Shown: positions 1-8,009, counted from the first letter of the stretch. The stretch is 18,423 nucleotides of DNA from Clostridiales bacterium (GCA_004556985.1 SFFC01000038.1:1-18423); one strand, 5' to 3'. Notes: generated by a model from the sequence alone, not told the origin. Made by a program: numbers and translations.

Positions 1-886
1 CTTCAAGGAGGCGCTCTGCGCCGAGCTCTCCGTCCGCTATGCGGACTATGTGAACGCGCTGGGCCTGCGCCATCCGCGGACGGGCGAGTCGCTGACGCTC
101 TACGCCGGCGGACGCAGCGGCCCGTTCTACGACTATCTGATGGACTGCCTCGGCGACGGACTATCTGTCGCGTCTTGAGCGCGGCCTCCTCCCGGCGGAG
201 TATTCCGCAGAGGATTACCTCTGCGGCCGCTATACCTATGAAGCGCCCGCGCCGAAGCCGAACGCGCCCAAGGAATTGCATCACGCGGGCCCGGGCGTCG
301 GCCTCGCCCCGGACACGCCGGAAAGAAGGCCCGGTCTCGGCGAGCTCATGTCCCGCCCGCCCAAGGGCGTCCCGTTCCGGGAGATGAAGCCGGAGATGGT
401 GCGCCGCCAGGGCACGGACAAGAGCATCGCCGCCGGATGAAGCCCTGCACGTCGTTTGACAAGCTGACCTGCGACAGCGGGGAGAACGAGGAATTCGGCA
501 CGGCCGCCGCGGACTTCGCGCATTTCAACCCCATCATCGGTCAGGCGATCGGCGCGCTGCGCAGCGCCTTCCCTCAGGAGGCGGCGCGCTACGAAGCGGC
601 GTTTGACGTGGGCGGCGACCGCGAGCTGGCGCAGCGCATCGCGCTGCTCAACCCGCTGAACTTTATCTCTGCACACGCCGAAAATCCTCAGGCGCAGCAT
701 TACCGGATCCGCGTGGGCGCGAGCGACGCGGACACGTCGCTGAGCGTCTCGATGACGCTGGCGGTCAAGCTTCAAAACGCCGGGCATCCGGTCGACTACG
801 CGCTCATGTGGGATCAGCCCCACAGCGAGGCGGACTATCCGGGCGAGGTGCTTGAATGGATTGACAGCATCTGCGCTGGTGCATAA
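1..886 (+). pseudogene. Subtype B tannase-like alpha/beta hydrolase, C-terminal part, split by two frame changes
   Basis: The gene enters from the left edge, so its start and nucleophile Ser are not visible. It reads in one frame to about 158 (…YVNALGL…LTLYAGG…FYDYLMD), then must skip +1 to continue (DYLSRLERGLLPAEYSAED…) to a stop at 438-440. It resumes in the first frame from about 437 (MKPCTSFDKL…EEFGTAAADF) to TAA at 884-886. The last piece carries GASDADTS and WDQPHSEAD. The spacing from the first Asp of DADT to this His is 32 residues, the spacing I recall between catalytic Asp419 and His451 of Lactobacillus plantarum tannase. Such enzymes are serine esterases of the alpha/beta fold acting on galloyl or similar esters. 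The family call rests on remembered motifs. The two shifts restore the frame, so they could be real decay or two base-call errors. The three pieces read as one continuous protein. Confidence 0.6.
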
Positions 887-887
887 C

Positions 888-958
888 GGAAGCCCTCAGA
901 CCCCCTCGTGCGATTCGCGCCCTGAGAGGGTGTTCTGACACCATACAGGCTGGCTTCC
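888..958. other. Intergenic inverted repeat with possible branched fold
   Basis: GGAAGCC (888-894) and GGCTTCC (952-958) are perfect complements. The interval contains further complementary arms, such as CTCAG (895-899) with CTGAG (922-926), or alternatively CCCTC with GAGGG. There is no T-tract, so it is not a standard terminator. It lies just after the hydrolase stop and before the signal-peptide ORF. Function is unknown. Confidence 0.3.
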
Positions 959-1031
959 GCTGCGCGCAGAGGAGGACAGCACGGACTCATGCGGACGGCA
1001 AAAACCCAAGGACGACAAGGAGGACGGACAC

Positions 1032-1517
1032 ATGAAAAGATGGATTCTTCTGCTTGCGGCGCTGATCGCCGCCTGCAGCATCATCCCGGCGTTTGGGCTT
1101 GCCGAGGAGGCTACCCTGCCGCAGCTGAGCGCGGTCAGCACGATCTTCGGCTCCGGCGACACCGGCGGAAAGACGACCGTCAAGCACATTCTCGTCACGG
1201 CGGAGGGCCCGGGCGACCAGACCATCCGCTATTCCGATCCCGAGACGGGCGAGCGCAAGGACGATCCGGTCTACAACGAGGACGGCACACTCTTTGAGGT
1301 GGAGCAGCCGCCGGTCTTCTACACCGGCTCCGCTGCGCCTGTCGCCCCGGCCATCGCCAACGCCGTCAACATGGCGACCGGCATCTACCTGACCGAGCTT
1401 CCGCTCGATCCGGAGCACCTCTGGCGTGCGATGCACGGCCTCAAGGACGACCGCATCCCGAATCACATGCCCGAGGACGATGCGGAGCGCGAGTGCTACA
1501 TGCATCCGGACGACTGA
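1032..1517 (+). CDS. Chimeric ORF: secreted-protein N-terminus fused to a xanthine dehydrogenase C-terminal tail
   Basis: 161 codons with a good ribosome-binding site (AAGGAGG at 1017-1023, 8 nt before ATG). Residues 1-23 are a signal peptide: MKRW, a hydrophobic core, then a likely cut after AFGLA. IAAC at 12-15 could instead be a lipobox. Residues up to ~101 belong to an unrecognised secreted protein, and their second half (TAEGPGDQ…EVEQPPVFYTGSA) is repeated in the fragment near 2561. From ~102 the sequence becomes APVAPAIANAVNMATGIYL followed by TELPLDPEHLWRAM. That is the pattern seen at the C-terminus of xanthine dehydrogenase/aldehyde oxidoreductase molybdenum subunits (APAI.NAV..ATG….LP..PE). 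The tail carries no signal-peptide logic and is unlikely to work alone. It reads as a recombination product, possibly expressed and exported but probably non-functional. Confidence 0.5.
   Translation: MKRWILLLAALIAACSIIPAFGLAEEATLPQLSAVSTIFGSGDTGGKTTVKHILVTAEGPGDQTIRYSDPETGERKDDPVYNEDGTLFEVEQPPVFYTGSAAPVAPAIANAVNMATGIYLTELPLDPEHLWRAMHGLKDDRIPNHMPEDDAERECYMHPDD
1190..1335 (+). repeat. 146-bp direct repeat, copy 1
   Basis: Matches 2561-2706 with three substitutions (1208 C/T, 1222 C/T, 1263 G/T) and no gaps. The offset is 1371 nt, a multiple of three, so both copies are read in the same relative frame. Two of the three changes alter the protein (Thr/Ile and Asp/Tyr). The copy sits inside the chimeric ORF and ends exactly where the secreted-protein sequence gives way to the dehydrogenase-like tail. 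Confidence 0.95.
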
Positions 1518-1545
1518 TCAAAGCAATCGCATACTCCGTAACCCC

Positions 1546-1574
1546 AAGGGGCCGCCAGCGATGGCGGCCCCTTT
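1546..1574 (+). terminator. Rho-independent terminator of the chimeric ORF
   Basis: Stem AAGGGGCCGCC / GGCGGCCCCTT with loop AGCGAT, followed by only a short T run. It lies 29 nt after the ORF stop and abuts a separate terminator serving the opposite strand. Confidence 0.75.
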
Positions 1575-1580
1575 CGCGCG

Positions 1581-1609
1581 AAAAAACCTCCGGCCTCGGG
1601 AGCCGGAGG
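1581..1609 (-). terminator. Rho-independent terminator of the YoaP-like gene
   Basis: Read on the minus strand, the stem CCTCCGGC / GCCGGAGG with loop TCCCGAG is followed by six T. It begins 9 nt after the stop of the acetyltransferase gene. Confidence 0.85.
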
Positions 1610-1617
1610 GCAGGAAC

Positions 1618-2367
1618 TCAGCCCTTGCAGAGCCTGTCGATCTGCGCAGGAGTGATCAGGTTGACGGTCACGAATTCCCCGCCGTAGAAGACGGCGAAGT
1701 TGTTGAAGACGCAGGGCAGGGATTTCGCCTTTTCGAGCGTATCGACCGGGATGAACGAGACGGGAATGCCCTTTCCGCGGCAATGCCTGTCGATCAGCTC
1801 CCGATACTGGGCGACAAAGGGACATTGCGAATCGGAATAGATCGTGAGCGTTTTGCTTTCGATGCACATGGCCTTGGCGGTTGGGGAGAAGCGCGGCAGC
1901 GTGCCGTCGAAGGAGAGCGCGAGCAGCTCGTAGCCGTTTTGCGTCGTATCGACGGTTTCAAAGCCGAACTTCCTGGCAAAGGCCTGGTCGGAGAGCCAGG
2001 CCTTCTGCTTGGCTGCGCCGAGCATGCAGACGCCGGATTTGTTTCTGGTGCGCGCGTCGGCGAGGCAGTATTCCATCAGCTCACGGCCGTAGCCCTTGCC
2101 CTTGGATTCGCCCGTCACCCAGAGGCAGTAGATGTAGAGGTAGTTGTCGCCGAGGATGGGCACCCACGCCGTCTCCAGCGGCGCATATTCGATGAAGACC
2201 GTCGCTTTCTCGTCGAGCTTGCGAAAGACGTGTCCCTCCGGCAGGCGCTGGGCGAGCCATTGCCGCTTGGCCTCCACGCCGGGATGCGCCTTCTTGCTGC
2301 GGATGATACAGCAGAGGTGCTCATCGGCGAGGTTTTCCGGCGTCAGACTTAGAAACTGTGCGCACAT
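1618..2367 (-). CDS. YoaP-like GNAT family N-acetyltransferase
   Basis: 249 residues. The start chosen is MCAQFLSL, since AAGGAGG ends 7 nt upstream of this ATG; an in-frame ATG 15 codons earlier has no comparable site. The first ~155 residues form a GNAT fold, with the acetyl-CoA loop seen as SKGKGYGREL (88-97) after the strand LYIYCLWV. A second domain (about 165-249) begins KTLTIYSDSQCPF, whose β-strand followed by a Cys-Pro resembles a thioredoxin-like half. This two-domain layout and length match Bacillus YoaP and its relatives (YoaP-like C-terminal domain). The natural substrate is not known to me. The gene has its own promoter and terminator and is monocistronic. It lies between the two copies of the 146-bp direct repeat and is itself intact. 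Confidence 0.8.
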   Translation of the reverse strand: MCAQFLSLTPENLADEHLCCIIRSKKAHPGVEAKRQWLAQRLPEGHVFRKLDEKATVFIEYAPLETAWVPILGDNYLYIYCLWVTGESKGKGYGRELMEYCLADARTRNKSGVCMLGAAKQKAWLSDQAFARKFGFETVDTTQNGYELLALSFDGTLPRFSPTAKAMCIESKTLTIYSDSQCPFVAQYRELIDRHCRGKGIPVSFIPVDTLEKAKSLPCVFNNFAVFYGGEFVTVNLITPAQIDRLCKG

Positions 2368-2407
2368 GTGCAGGCCTCCTTGATTGAAATGCGGGAGTGT
2401 TGGCCTG

Positions 2408-2436
2408 AGCATAGCAGATCTGGGGCGGCCTGTCTA
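2408..2436 (-). promoter_or_regulatory. Sigma-70-type promoter of the YoaP-like gene
   Basis: On the minus strand, -35 TAGACA (2431-2436), a 17-nt spacer, and -10 TATGCT (2408-2413). The predicted start of transcription is near 2400, about 33 nt before the start codon. Confidence 0.6.
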
Positions 2437-2549
2437 CCGCCTGAAGAGAGAAATTGTATGAGGAATGGTGGCATGGGGGGAAGTAGTTCACCAAAAACGC
2501 GTCATCAGACTGACGCCCGTCACAGCGCGGAGAGATCGAGCGCGTCGAG

Positions 2550-3510
2550 TTGCGCGGCGATCTCGTCACGGCGGAGGGTCCGGGCGACCAGATCATCCGC
2601 TATTCCGATCCCGAGACGGGCGAGCGCAAGGACTATCCGGTCTACAACGAGGACGGCACACTCTTTGAGGTGGAGCAGCCGCCGGTCTTCTACACCGGCT
2701 CCGCTGTGCTGACGCTGAGCGGGACGGACGTGGATGACAGCCTGATCGACAGCAGCAGCGCGGTCGTGACGCTGCTTCCGGGCGATGGCTATGTGCCCGA
2801 GGAGATGATCCTGCGGGCCGACACGCTGAGCGGGGAATGGAAGGACGGTTCCCTGGAGTACACGCTTCATGAGGGCGACCTCGCCTTCAACACCGGCGAC
2901 TATGTCTTCGTCGACCCGAACAGCGGCCGCGAATGGAGCGTCCTTGGCGGCGACGGCAACGGCTGCTTCACCTTCAACCTCGGTGTCAGCGGCATCACCT
3001 ATGACGGCGAGCCCGTCAACGACGCCTCCTTCAAGGTGCAGGTCTATATCTGGGGCCGCACGGGCACCGACCTCGCGCCGGTGATCGCCGATGTCGAGCC
3101 GGAAAACCGCCTGCCCTCCGGCGAGCAGCCGGGTGGGGAGGCCCAGTGGATCTGGCGCGGCGAAGAAGGGAACTTCCTGGGCGTGCCGGCGAAGCCCGTC
3201 CTGTGCGACGACAGGCAGGACGACTTCTTCATCGTCTGGCCCGAGGGGACGGACGCCTCCGCGCTGACGGCGGACGACGTGACCGTGACGCTGAATACGC
3301 AGTATGGCGAGAGCTACACGCTCAAGGCCTCCGGTGAGCATGTGCAGTATGCCGTCTTCGCGCAGGAGCAGGAGATGCAGGTGGCTGTGACATTCCGCCA
3401 TGCGGCGTTTGCGCCGGTCTTCACGACGATGACCATCGAGGTGGATGGCGCCGGGCTGTCGGCCTCGCGGACATACGACATCGCGAGCGTGAACAGGCGG
3501 AGGGGTTCGC
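2550..3510 (+). pseudogene. Fragment of a secreted protein lacking both signal peptide and C-terminus
   Basis: The frame is open from a stop at 2511-2513. The first usable start is TTG at 2550, with no clear ribosome-binding site and no signal peptide. After the 146-bp repeat it continues AVLTLSGTDVDDSLIDSSS and ~260 residues of acidic, Ser/Thr/Val-rich sequence typical of β-rich extracellular modules (…VYIWGRTGTDLAPV…, …DDVTVTLNTQYGESYTL…). I do not recognise the family. No stop follows. The frame runs into the terminator and antisense coding region of the next gene and would end only near 5525. The true 3' end has therefore been lost around 3495-3510. The most likely parent is the gene whose 5' end survives at 1032, or a paralogue. 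Nothing suggests it is translated into a working protein. Confidence 0.55.
2561..2706 (+). repeat. 146-bp direct repeat, copy 2
   Basis: Partner of 1190-1335, about 98% identical. Its left edge lies within a 7-bp inverted repeat (GAGATCG 2532-2538 and CGATCTC 2558-2564). Beyond its right edge the sequence continues as the secreted-protein family rather than as the dehydrogenase tail. Confidence 0.95.
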
Positions 3511-3539
3511 AAAAAAAGGGCACCGCGAAATTGCGGTGC
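3511..3539 (-). terminator. Rho-independent terminator of pepF
   Basis: On the minus strand, the stem GCACCGC / GCGGTGC with a six-base loop, then CC and seven T. It is 28 nt past the pepF stop codon and marks the boundary with the truncated secreted-protein fragment. Confidence 0.9.
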
Positions 3540-3566
3540 ACCCGAGAGAGAAAAGACAAAGCGGGA

Positions 3567-5318
3567 TCAGCGCGCCAGCTCGACGAAGCGGCGAACCTCC
3601 TTGAGGATGCTCTCGACGGCGCTGCGCCAGAAGTCCGGCGTCGTGACGTCGATGCCGACGCTCGCCGTGACGTTTTCGATCGTGTCGCTGCCAAAGCGGG
3701 AGAGCAGGTTGCAGTAGACCGGCACAAACGCCTCGCCCTCCTGCTGATAGCGGGCGTAGAGGCCGCGGCCGAAGAGGCAGCCAAACGCGTAGGGGAAGTT
3801 GTAGAAGTGCATGCCGGTGGAGTAGTAATGGCTCTTGCAGGCCCACATGTACGGATGGCGGACGTCGGGATCGAGACCGTCGCCGTAGGACTGATCCTGC
3901 GCCCAGAGCATCGTCTCCTTGAGCTCGCGCACGCTCAGGGCATGGTCGGCCTGCGCATCGACGACCTTCTGCTCAAACAGGAAGCGGGAGTAGATGTCCA
4001 CCAGCGTCTGCGTGTTTTCCATCAGGCTGGCATCCAGCAGCATCAGCTCCTCCTCCGGCGTCGCGGTTTTGCGCATGGCGGCGGAGAGCAGCGTCTCGTT
4101 GAAGGTGGAGGCCGTTTCGGCCAGCGGCATCGGCGTGTCGGTCATCAGATACGGCACGCGGGTGAGCATGCGGTTGTTGAACGCATGGCCCAGCTCGTGG
4201 GCAAGCGTGCTGACGTCGGAGAGGCTGCCGGTGAAGTTGGTCATCACGCGGGAAAGGTTCTTGTCATAGCAGCCCGCGCAGAAGGCGCCGCCGCTCTTGC
4301 CGGCGTGCGGATACATGTCGATCCAGCCCTCGTCAAAGGCCTGGCGCATCATGTCGCCCATCTGCGGGCAGAACGCGCCGAACAGATCGAGCAGCAGCGC
4401 GCGCGCCTCCTCGACCGTGTAGGTGCGGCTGCTCGCGCCCAGGGGCGCAAAGAGGTCGTAGAACGGCAGGCCGTTGTCGTGGCCCAGCAGGTGGCCCTTC
4501 GCCTTGAGGTACTCGCGCAGCTGCGGCAGCGCCTCGCGGATGGCCGTCCACATCGCGTCGAGCGTCTTCTGGCTCATGTTCGAATGGCTAAGCGTCATCG
4601 CGAGCACGCTGTCAAAGCCCTTGAGGGAGGCCATCGTGTTGGCCTCGGCCTTGATGGAGTTGAGGCAGTAGCTCATCGGCAGCTCGAGCTTGGCGTAGGA
4701 GGCGATTTCCGCCTCGTAGGCGTCGCGGCGGACATGGGCATCCGCGTCATAGGCGAGCGCGCGCACGGCGGAGAGCGGAAGCTGCTCGCCGCGATAGTCG
4801 ACCAGCAGCGTCGCGTCGAGCTTGTCGCGAAGCTGGGAGAAGGCCTCGCCGCCGGAGAGCTGCATCTGCAGCACGGGCCCCTCGATGGCCTCGGGCAGCA
4901 TGTGCGCGGCGGTCTGCGCGCTTCTGCGCAGGAAGAAGGCGTTTTCCGAAAGCGTGGGGTCGCCTTCGATGAGCGCGTCGAGGTTCTCGATCGAGGCGAC
5001 ATAGCGGCAGAAGGCGTTGTTCATCTGCTCGATGGCGACGCCCGCGCGCATCAGCGGGGTCATCGCGGCGTTGGCAGCCTCGTTCTCCGCGTCGCAGGAG
5101 AGCGTCAGGTTGATCATCAGGCCCACATGCTCCACGGTCGTGTAGAGCTGCTCGAGCTGCGCGATCAGGCCGCACAGCTTTTTGGCAGGATGCTCTGCCG
5201 GTGCGGCGATGGCGTCGAGGATGGCCTGCGTGCGCTCGGGCAGCGAGGCGAGATCGGCGGCAAAGGCCGGGTCGTCAAAGCCGCCATAGAAGACGGAAAG
5301 ATCCCAGTTGGTTTTCAT
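3567..5318 (-). CDS. pepF: M3 family oligoendopeptidase (PepF-like)
   Basis: 583 residues, the usual length for this family. The start MKTNWDLSVFYGG is preceded by AAGGAGG; an upstream in-frame extension has no such site. The zinc motif HELGH is at 374-378 within STLAHELGHAFNN, and the downstream Glu ligand lies in the following helix (ASTFNETLL). These are the hallmarks of M3B metallopeptidases, cytoplasmic enzymes that cut short oligopeptides in peptide recycling. There is no signal peptide. The enzyme has its own promoter, is divergent from the mutase gene, and ends in a clear terminator. The opposite strand is open for most of the gene length; I treat that as a codon-bias shadow. Confidence 0.93.
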   Translation of the reverse strand: MKTNWDLSVFYGGFDDPAFAADLASLPERTQAILDAIAAPAEHPAKKLCGLIAQLEQLYTTVEHVGLMINLTLSCDAENEAANAAMTPLMRAGVAIEQMNNAFCRYVASIENLDALIEGDPTLSENAFFLRRSAQTAAHMLPEAIEGPVLQMQLSGGEAFSQLRDKLDATLLVDYRGEQLPLSAVRALAYDADAHVRRDAYEAEIASYAKLELPMSYCLNSIKAEANTMASLKGFDSVLAMTLSHSNMSQKTLDAMWTAIREALPQLREYLKAKGHLLGHDNGLPFYDLFAPLGASSRTYTVEEARALLLDLFGAFCPQMGDMMRQAFDEGWIDMYPHAGKSGGAFCAGCYDKNLSRVMTNFTGSLSDVSTLAHELGHAFNNRMLTRVPYLMTDTPMPLAETASTFNETLLSAAMRKTATPEEELMLLDASLMENTQTLVDIYSRFLFEQKVVDAQADHALSVRELKETMLWAQDQSYGDGLDPDVRHPYMWACKSHYYSTGMHFYNFPYAFGCLFGRGLYARYQQEGEAFVPVYCNLLSRFGSDTIENVTASVGIDVTTPDFWRSAVESILKEVRRFVELAR

Positions 5319-5372
5319 TGCATATCCTCCTTGAAATGCAGCCCGGGGCTGTATCGTTTTGCGTCGCTTCCT

Positions 5373-5401
5373 ATTATAGCCAAATGCGGCGGCGCAGACA
5401 A
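5373..5401 (-). promoter_or_regulatory. pepF promoter
   Basis: On the minus strand, TTGTCT (5396-5401), 17 nt, TATAAT (5373-5378). Transcription should begin near 5366, giving a leader of about 50 nt that includes the AAGGAGG site. Confidence 0.75.
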
Positions 5402-5443
5402 GGGAACGGGGAACAAAAAAAGAAAAAGCAGCCAAATTCCTCT

Positions 5444-5471
5444 TTCAAAACAGGGAGGTTTGCATTATAAT
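5444..5471 (+). promoter_or_regulatory. Promoter of the phosphohexomutase gene
   Basis: TTCAAA (5444-5449), 16 nt, TATAAT (5466-5471). It points away from the pepF promoter; the two -35 boxes are about 43 bp apart across an A-rich stretch, so the genes may share control. Confidence 0.65.
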
Positions 5472-5521
5472 GGGTGTAAGGTGTTTCCCCTATGCAAATC
5501 ATTGACACGGAGGATATGGAC

Positions 5522-7246
5522 ATGACGTATCGCGAACAATACGAGACCTGGCTGCGCGATTTTGCGGACGACAAGGCGACAGTCGAGGAGCTCAAGGCGC
5601 TCGAGGGCAATGAGAAGGAAATCGAGGATCGCTTCTATACCGAGTTGTCCTTTGGCACGGCAGGCATGCGCGGCGTGCTCGGCGCGGGCACGAACAGAAT
5701 GAATCTGTACAACGTCCGCCGCGCGACGAAGGGCTTTGCGGACTATATCAACAGCCAGAATCCCGAGTACAAGACCCGCGGCGTCGTCATCGCGTATGAC
5801 TCCCGCCGGATGAGCCCGGAATTCGCGAAGGCTGCCGCGCTCGTGCTGTGCCACGAGGGCATCCATGTCGATCTGTTTGACGAGCTGCGCCCGGTGCCGG
5901 TGCTCTCCTACGCCGTGCGCCATCTGCATGCGATCGCCGGCATCGTCATCACCGCCAGCCACAACCCGCCGCAGTACAACGGCTACAAGGTCTACTGGGA
6001 GGACGGCGCGCAGATGCCGCCGGAGTACGCCGACCAGGTGCTCGCGCTCATCCGCAAGAACCGCTATCAGGACGCGGTCGAGATGGACGAGGAGGCCGCG
6101 AAGGCTGCCGGTCTGCTGCGCATCATCGGCAAGAAGGAAATCGACGACGACTACATCGCCGACGTCAAGACGCTGTCCGTTCAGCCGGAGTTGATGAAGA
6201 CCGCCGGCAAGGAGCTCAAGATCGTCTACACGCCGCTGCACGGCTCCGGCAACAAGCCCGTCCGCCGCATCCTCAGCGAGATCGGCATCGAGAACGTCTA
6301 CATCGTCAAGGAGCAGGAGCTGCCCGACCCGAACTTCTCCACCATCAAGGTGCCCAACCCCGAGGATCCGGCTGCCTTCGCGATGGCGATGAAGCTGGCG
6401 GACGAGGTCGGCGCGGACTGCATCTTCGGCACCGATCCGGACTGCGACCGCGTGGGCATTGCCGTCAAGGACAACGAGGGCAAGTATTACCTCATGACCG
6501 GCAACCAGATCGGCTGCACGCTGCTGTACTACATCCTCAAGAGCCGTCAGGCGCTGGGGACGATCCCGGCGGACGGCGCGGTCGTCAAGTCCGTCGTTTC
6601 TACCGAGCTGGCCCGCAAGATCGCCGAGAGCTTTGGCCTGGTCTGCTTCGACACGCTGACGGGCTTCAAGTGGATCGCCGAGAAGATTCAGCAATTCCAG
6701 GACAAGGGCGACCATACCTTCGTCTTCGGCTTTGAGGAGAGCTACGGCTTCCTGTCCTCGACCTTCGTGCGCGACAAGGACGGCGTCAACGCCTCCCTGC
6801 TGATCGCCGAGGCGGCGGCCTGGGCCAAGACGCAGGGCAAGACACTCTACGATGTGCTCCAGGAGATCTACAAGACCTACGGCTACTACGTCGAGAAGGT
6901 CGTTTCCGTCACGCTGCCGGGCAAGGACGGCGTCGCGAAGATGCAGAGCATCATGAAGAACCTGCGTGCCGACGCGCCCAAGACGCTCGCTGGCAAGAAG
7001 GTGCTGGCCGTGCGCGATTATCTCGCCGGCACGCGCACCGACTGCGAGGGCAAGTCCGAGCCCGCGGGCCTGCCCAAGAGCGACGTGCTCTACTTCGAGC
7101 TGGAGGGCGGCGCCTGGGTCTGCATCCGCCCGAGCGGCACCGAGCCGAAGATCAAGCTCTACGTCAACACGAACGCGAAGGAGCAGGCGGATTCCGTCCG
7201 CGAGAACGCCGAGCTCGTCGAGGCCTGCAAGGCGCTGATGGCCTAA
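5522..7246 (+). CDS. pgcA: Phosphoglucomutase/phosphomannomutase (PgcA-like)
   Basis: 574 residues. I chose ATG at 5522 (MTYREQYETW) because CGGAGG lies 8 nt upstream; earlier in-frame ATGs at 5492 and 5516 are poorly placed. All four active-site loops of the alpha-D-phosphohexomutase superfamily are present. They are TASHNP (144-149, phosphoserine 146), the metal loop DPDCDR (305-310), the sugar loop FEESYG (404-409) and the phosphate-binding RPSGTEPK (536-543). The early segment FGTAGMRGVLGAGTNRMN is typical of the Bacillus PgcA type. It interconverts hexose 1- and 6-phosphates in the cytoplasm, feeding nucleotide-sugar and envelope glycolipid synthesis. Glucose versus mannose preference cannot be read from the sequence. 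It is monocistronic. Confidence 0.93.
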   Translation: MTYREQYETWLRDFADDKATVEELKALEGNEKEIEDRFYTELSFGTAGMRGVLGAGTNRMNLYNVRRATKGFADYINSQNPEYKTRGVVIAYDSRRMSPEFAKAAALVLCHEGIHVDLFDELRPVPVLSYAVRHLHAIAGIVITASHNPPQYNGYKVYWEDGAQMPPEYADQVLALIRKNRYQDAVEMDEEAAKAAGLLRIIGKKEIDDDYIADVKTLSVQPELMKTAGKELKIVYTPLHGSGNKPVRRILSEIGIENVYIVKEQELPDPNFSTIKVPNPEDPAAFAMAMKLADEVGADCIFGTDPDCDRVGIAVKDNEGKYYLMTGNQIGCTLLYYILKSRQALGTIPADGAVVKSVVSTELARKIAESFGLVCFDTLTGFKWIAEKIQQFQDKGDHTFVFGFEESYGFLSSTFVRDKDGVNASLLIAEAAAWAKTQGKTLYDVLQEIYKTYGYYVEKVVSVTLPGKDGVAKMQSIMKNLRADAPKTLAGKKVLAVRDYLAGTRTDCEGKSEPAGLPKSDVLYFELEGGAWVCIRPSGTEPKIKLYVNTNAKEQADSVRENAELVEACKALMA

Positions 7247-7273
7247 GAGGCTGGATTGTTCTGATCTGAATAG

Positions 7274-7328
7274 AAAAGCAGGAGGTGCGCTGCCCGTGCG
7301 GGCGGCGCGCCTCCTGCGCTTCTCTTTT
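7274..7328. terminator. Bidirectional terminator between the mutase and the SGNH hydrolase
   Basis: A long near-perfect hairpin (7278-7317; GCAGGAGG… / …CCTCCTGC, about 18 pairs including G-U) has CTTCTCTTTT on the plus side and TTTT on the minus side. It can end transcripts of both convergent genes. Confidence 0.85.
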
Positions 7329-7352
7329 GTCCGGTTCCTTGAAAAAAGGGGA

Positions 7353-8009
7353 TCACAAATTGCTCAGAAACAGGCCGATGCGGCGGGCGATGAGCGCGTG
7401 GCCCTCGTCGCTGGGATGCAGCCCGTCGGGCAGCAGCCGCTCGCGGCAGACGGGATTCTCCGGCTGAATGCCGCTGGTCGCGTAGAGGTCGAGCACGGGC
7501 AGGGCATAGTGCTCCGCGACCTCCATGATGATGCGGCGGTAGGTGGAAAGCGGCGCGACGCTGAAGCGCTTGCGGCCCGTTTCGTCGCCGCGGGGATTCT
7601 CCTCCAGCAGCCTGTGCAGCGGCGTGACGATGACGACGGGCTTGCCCGCGTAGCGTGTGAGCAGGCCGTTCATCAGGTAGTGGCAGGCGCCGTAGAAGGT
7701 GTCCGGTTCGCGGTCGCAGGGCATGCCCAGCGGGGCCTGGCCGTGGCCGAAGTCGTTGGTGCCGCCGAAGACGACGACGGCATCCGCACGCTCGTCCATT
7801 TCCTCCATGCGCATGCAGAAGTCGCGGTCGGCGTCCTCGACAATGGGCTGGCGCGCAAAGCGCGAACCGCTGACGCCGTAGTTGTTGGCCCGAAGCAGGC
7901 CGAATTCGCGGGCGAGCACATCGGTGAAGCGGTTTTCGGGACGGCTCGCGCCGACGCCGAAGGTGATGCTGTCGCCCAGAAAGTTGACGGTTGCCCCCTT
8001 GAGCTGCAT
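7353..8009 (-). CDS. SGNH/GDSL-family hydrolase
   Basis: 218 residues; the start is set by AAGGAGG 7 nt upstream. SGNH motifs appear in order: block I GDSIT (12-16, nucleophile Ser14), block II within YGVSGSR, block III GGTND (82-86, oxyanion Asn85) and block V DGLHP (195-199, Asp195 and His198). The family hydrolyses acyl or acetyl esters of lipids or sugars. There is no signal peptide, so it is probably cytoplasmic. The compact size resembles acetyl-xylan or lysophospholipase-like members, but the substrate cannot be inferred. It is expressed from a consensus promoter and preceded by a leader containing a terminator hairpin, so expression may be conditional. It follows argH on the same strand but is a separate unit. 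Confidence 0.87.
   Translation of the reverse strand: MQLKGATVNFLGDSITFGVGASRPENRFTDVLAREFGLLRANNYGVSGSRFARQPIVEDADRDFCMRMEEMDERADAVVVFGGTNDFGHGQAPLGMPCDREPDTFYGACHYLMNGLLTRYAGKPVVIVTPLHRLLEENPRGDETGRKRFSVAPLSTYRRIIMEVAEHYALPVLDLYATSGIQPENPVCRERLLPDGLHPSDEGHALIARRIGLFLSNL

Noticed and set aside
3513..5525. Very long plus-strand open frame antisense to pepF, continuing from the secreted-protein fragment
   Set aside because: The opposite strand encodes a complete M3 peptidase with HELGH. The antisense translation is Arg/Ala/Val/His-rich with no motifs, as expected from GC-biased codon use.
5465..6715. 416-codon minus-strand frame over the phosphohexomutase
   Set aside because: It is a shadow of a gene with all four active-site loops; its composition is typical of antisense frames in GC-rich DNA.
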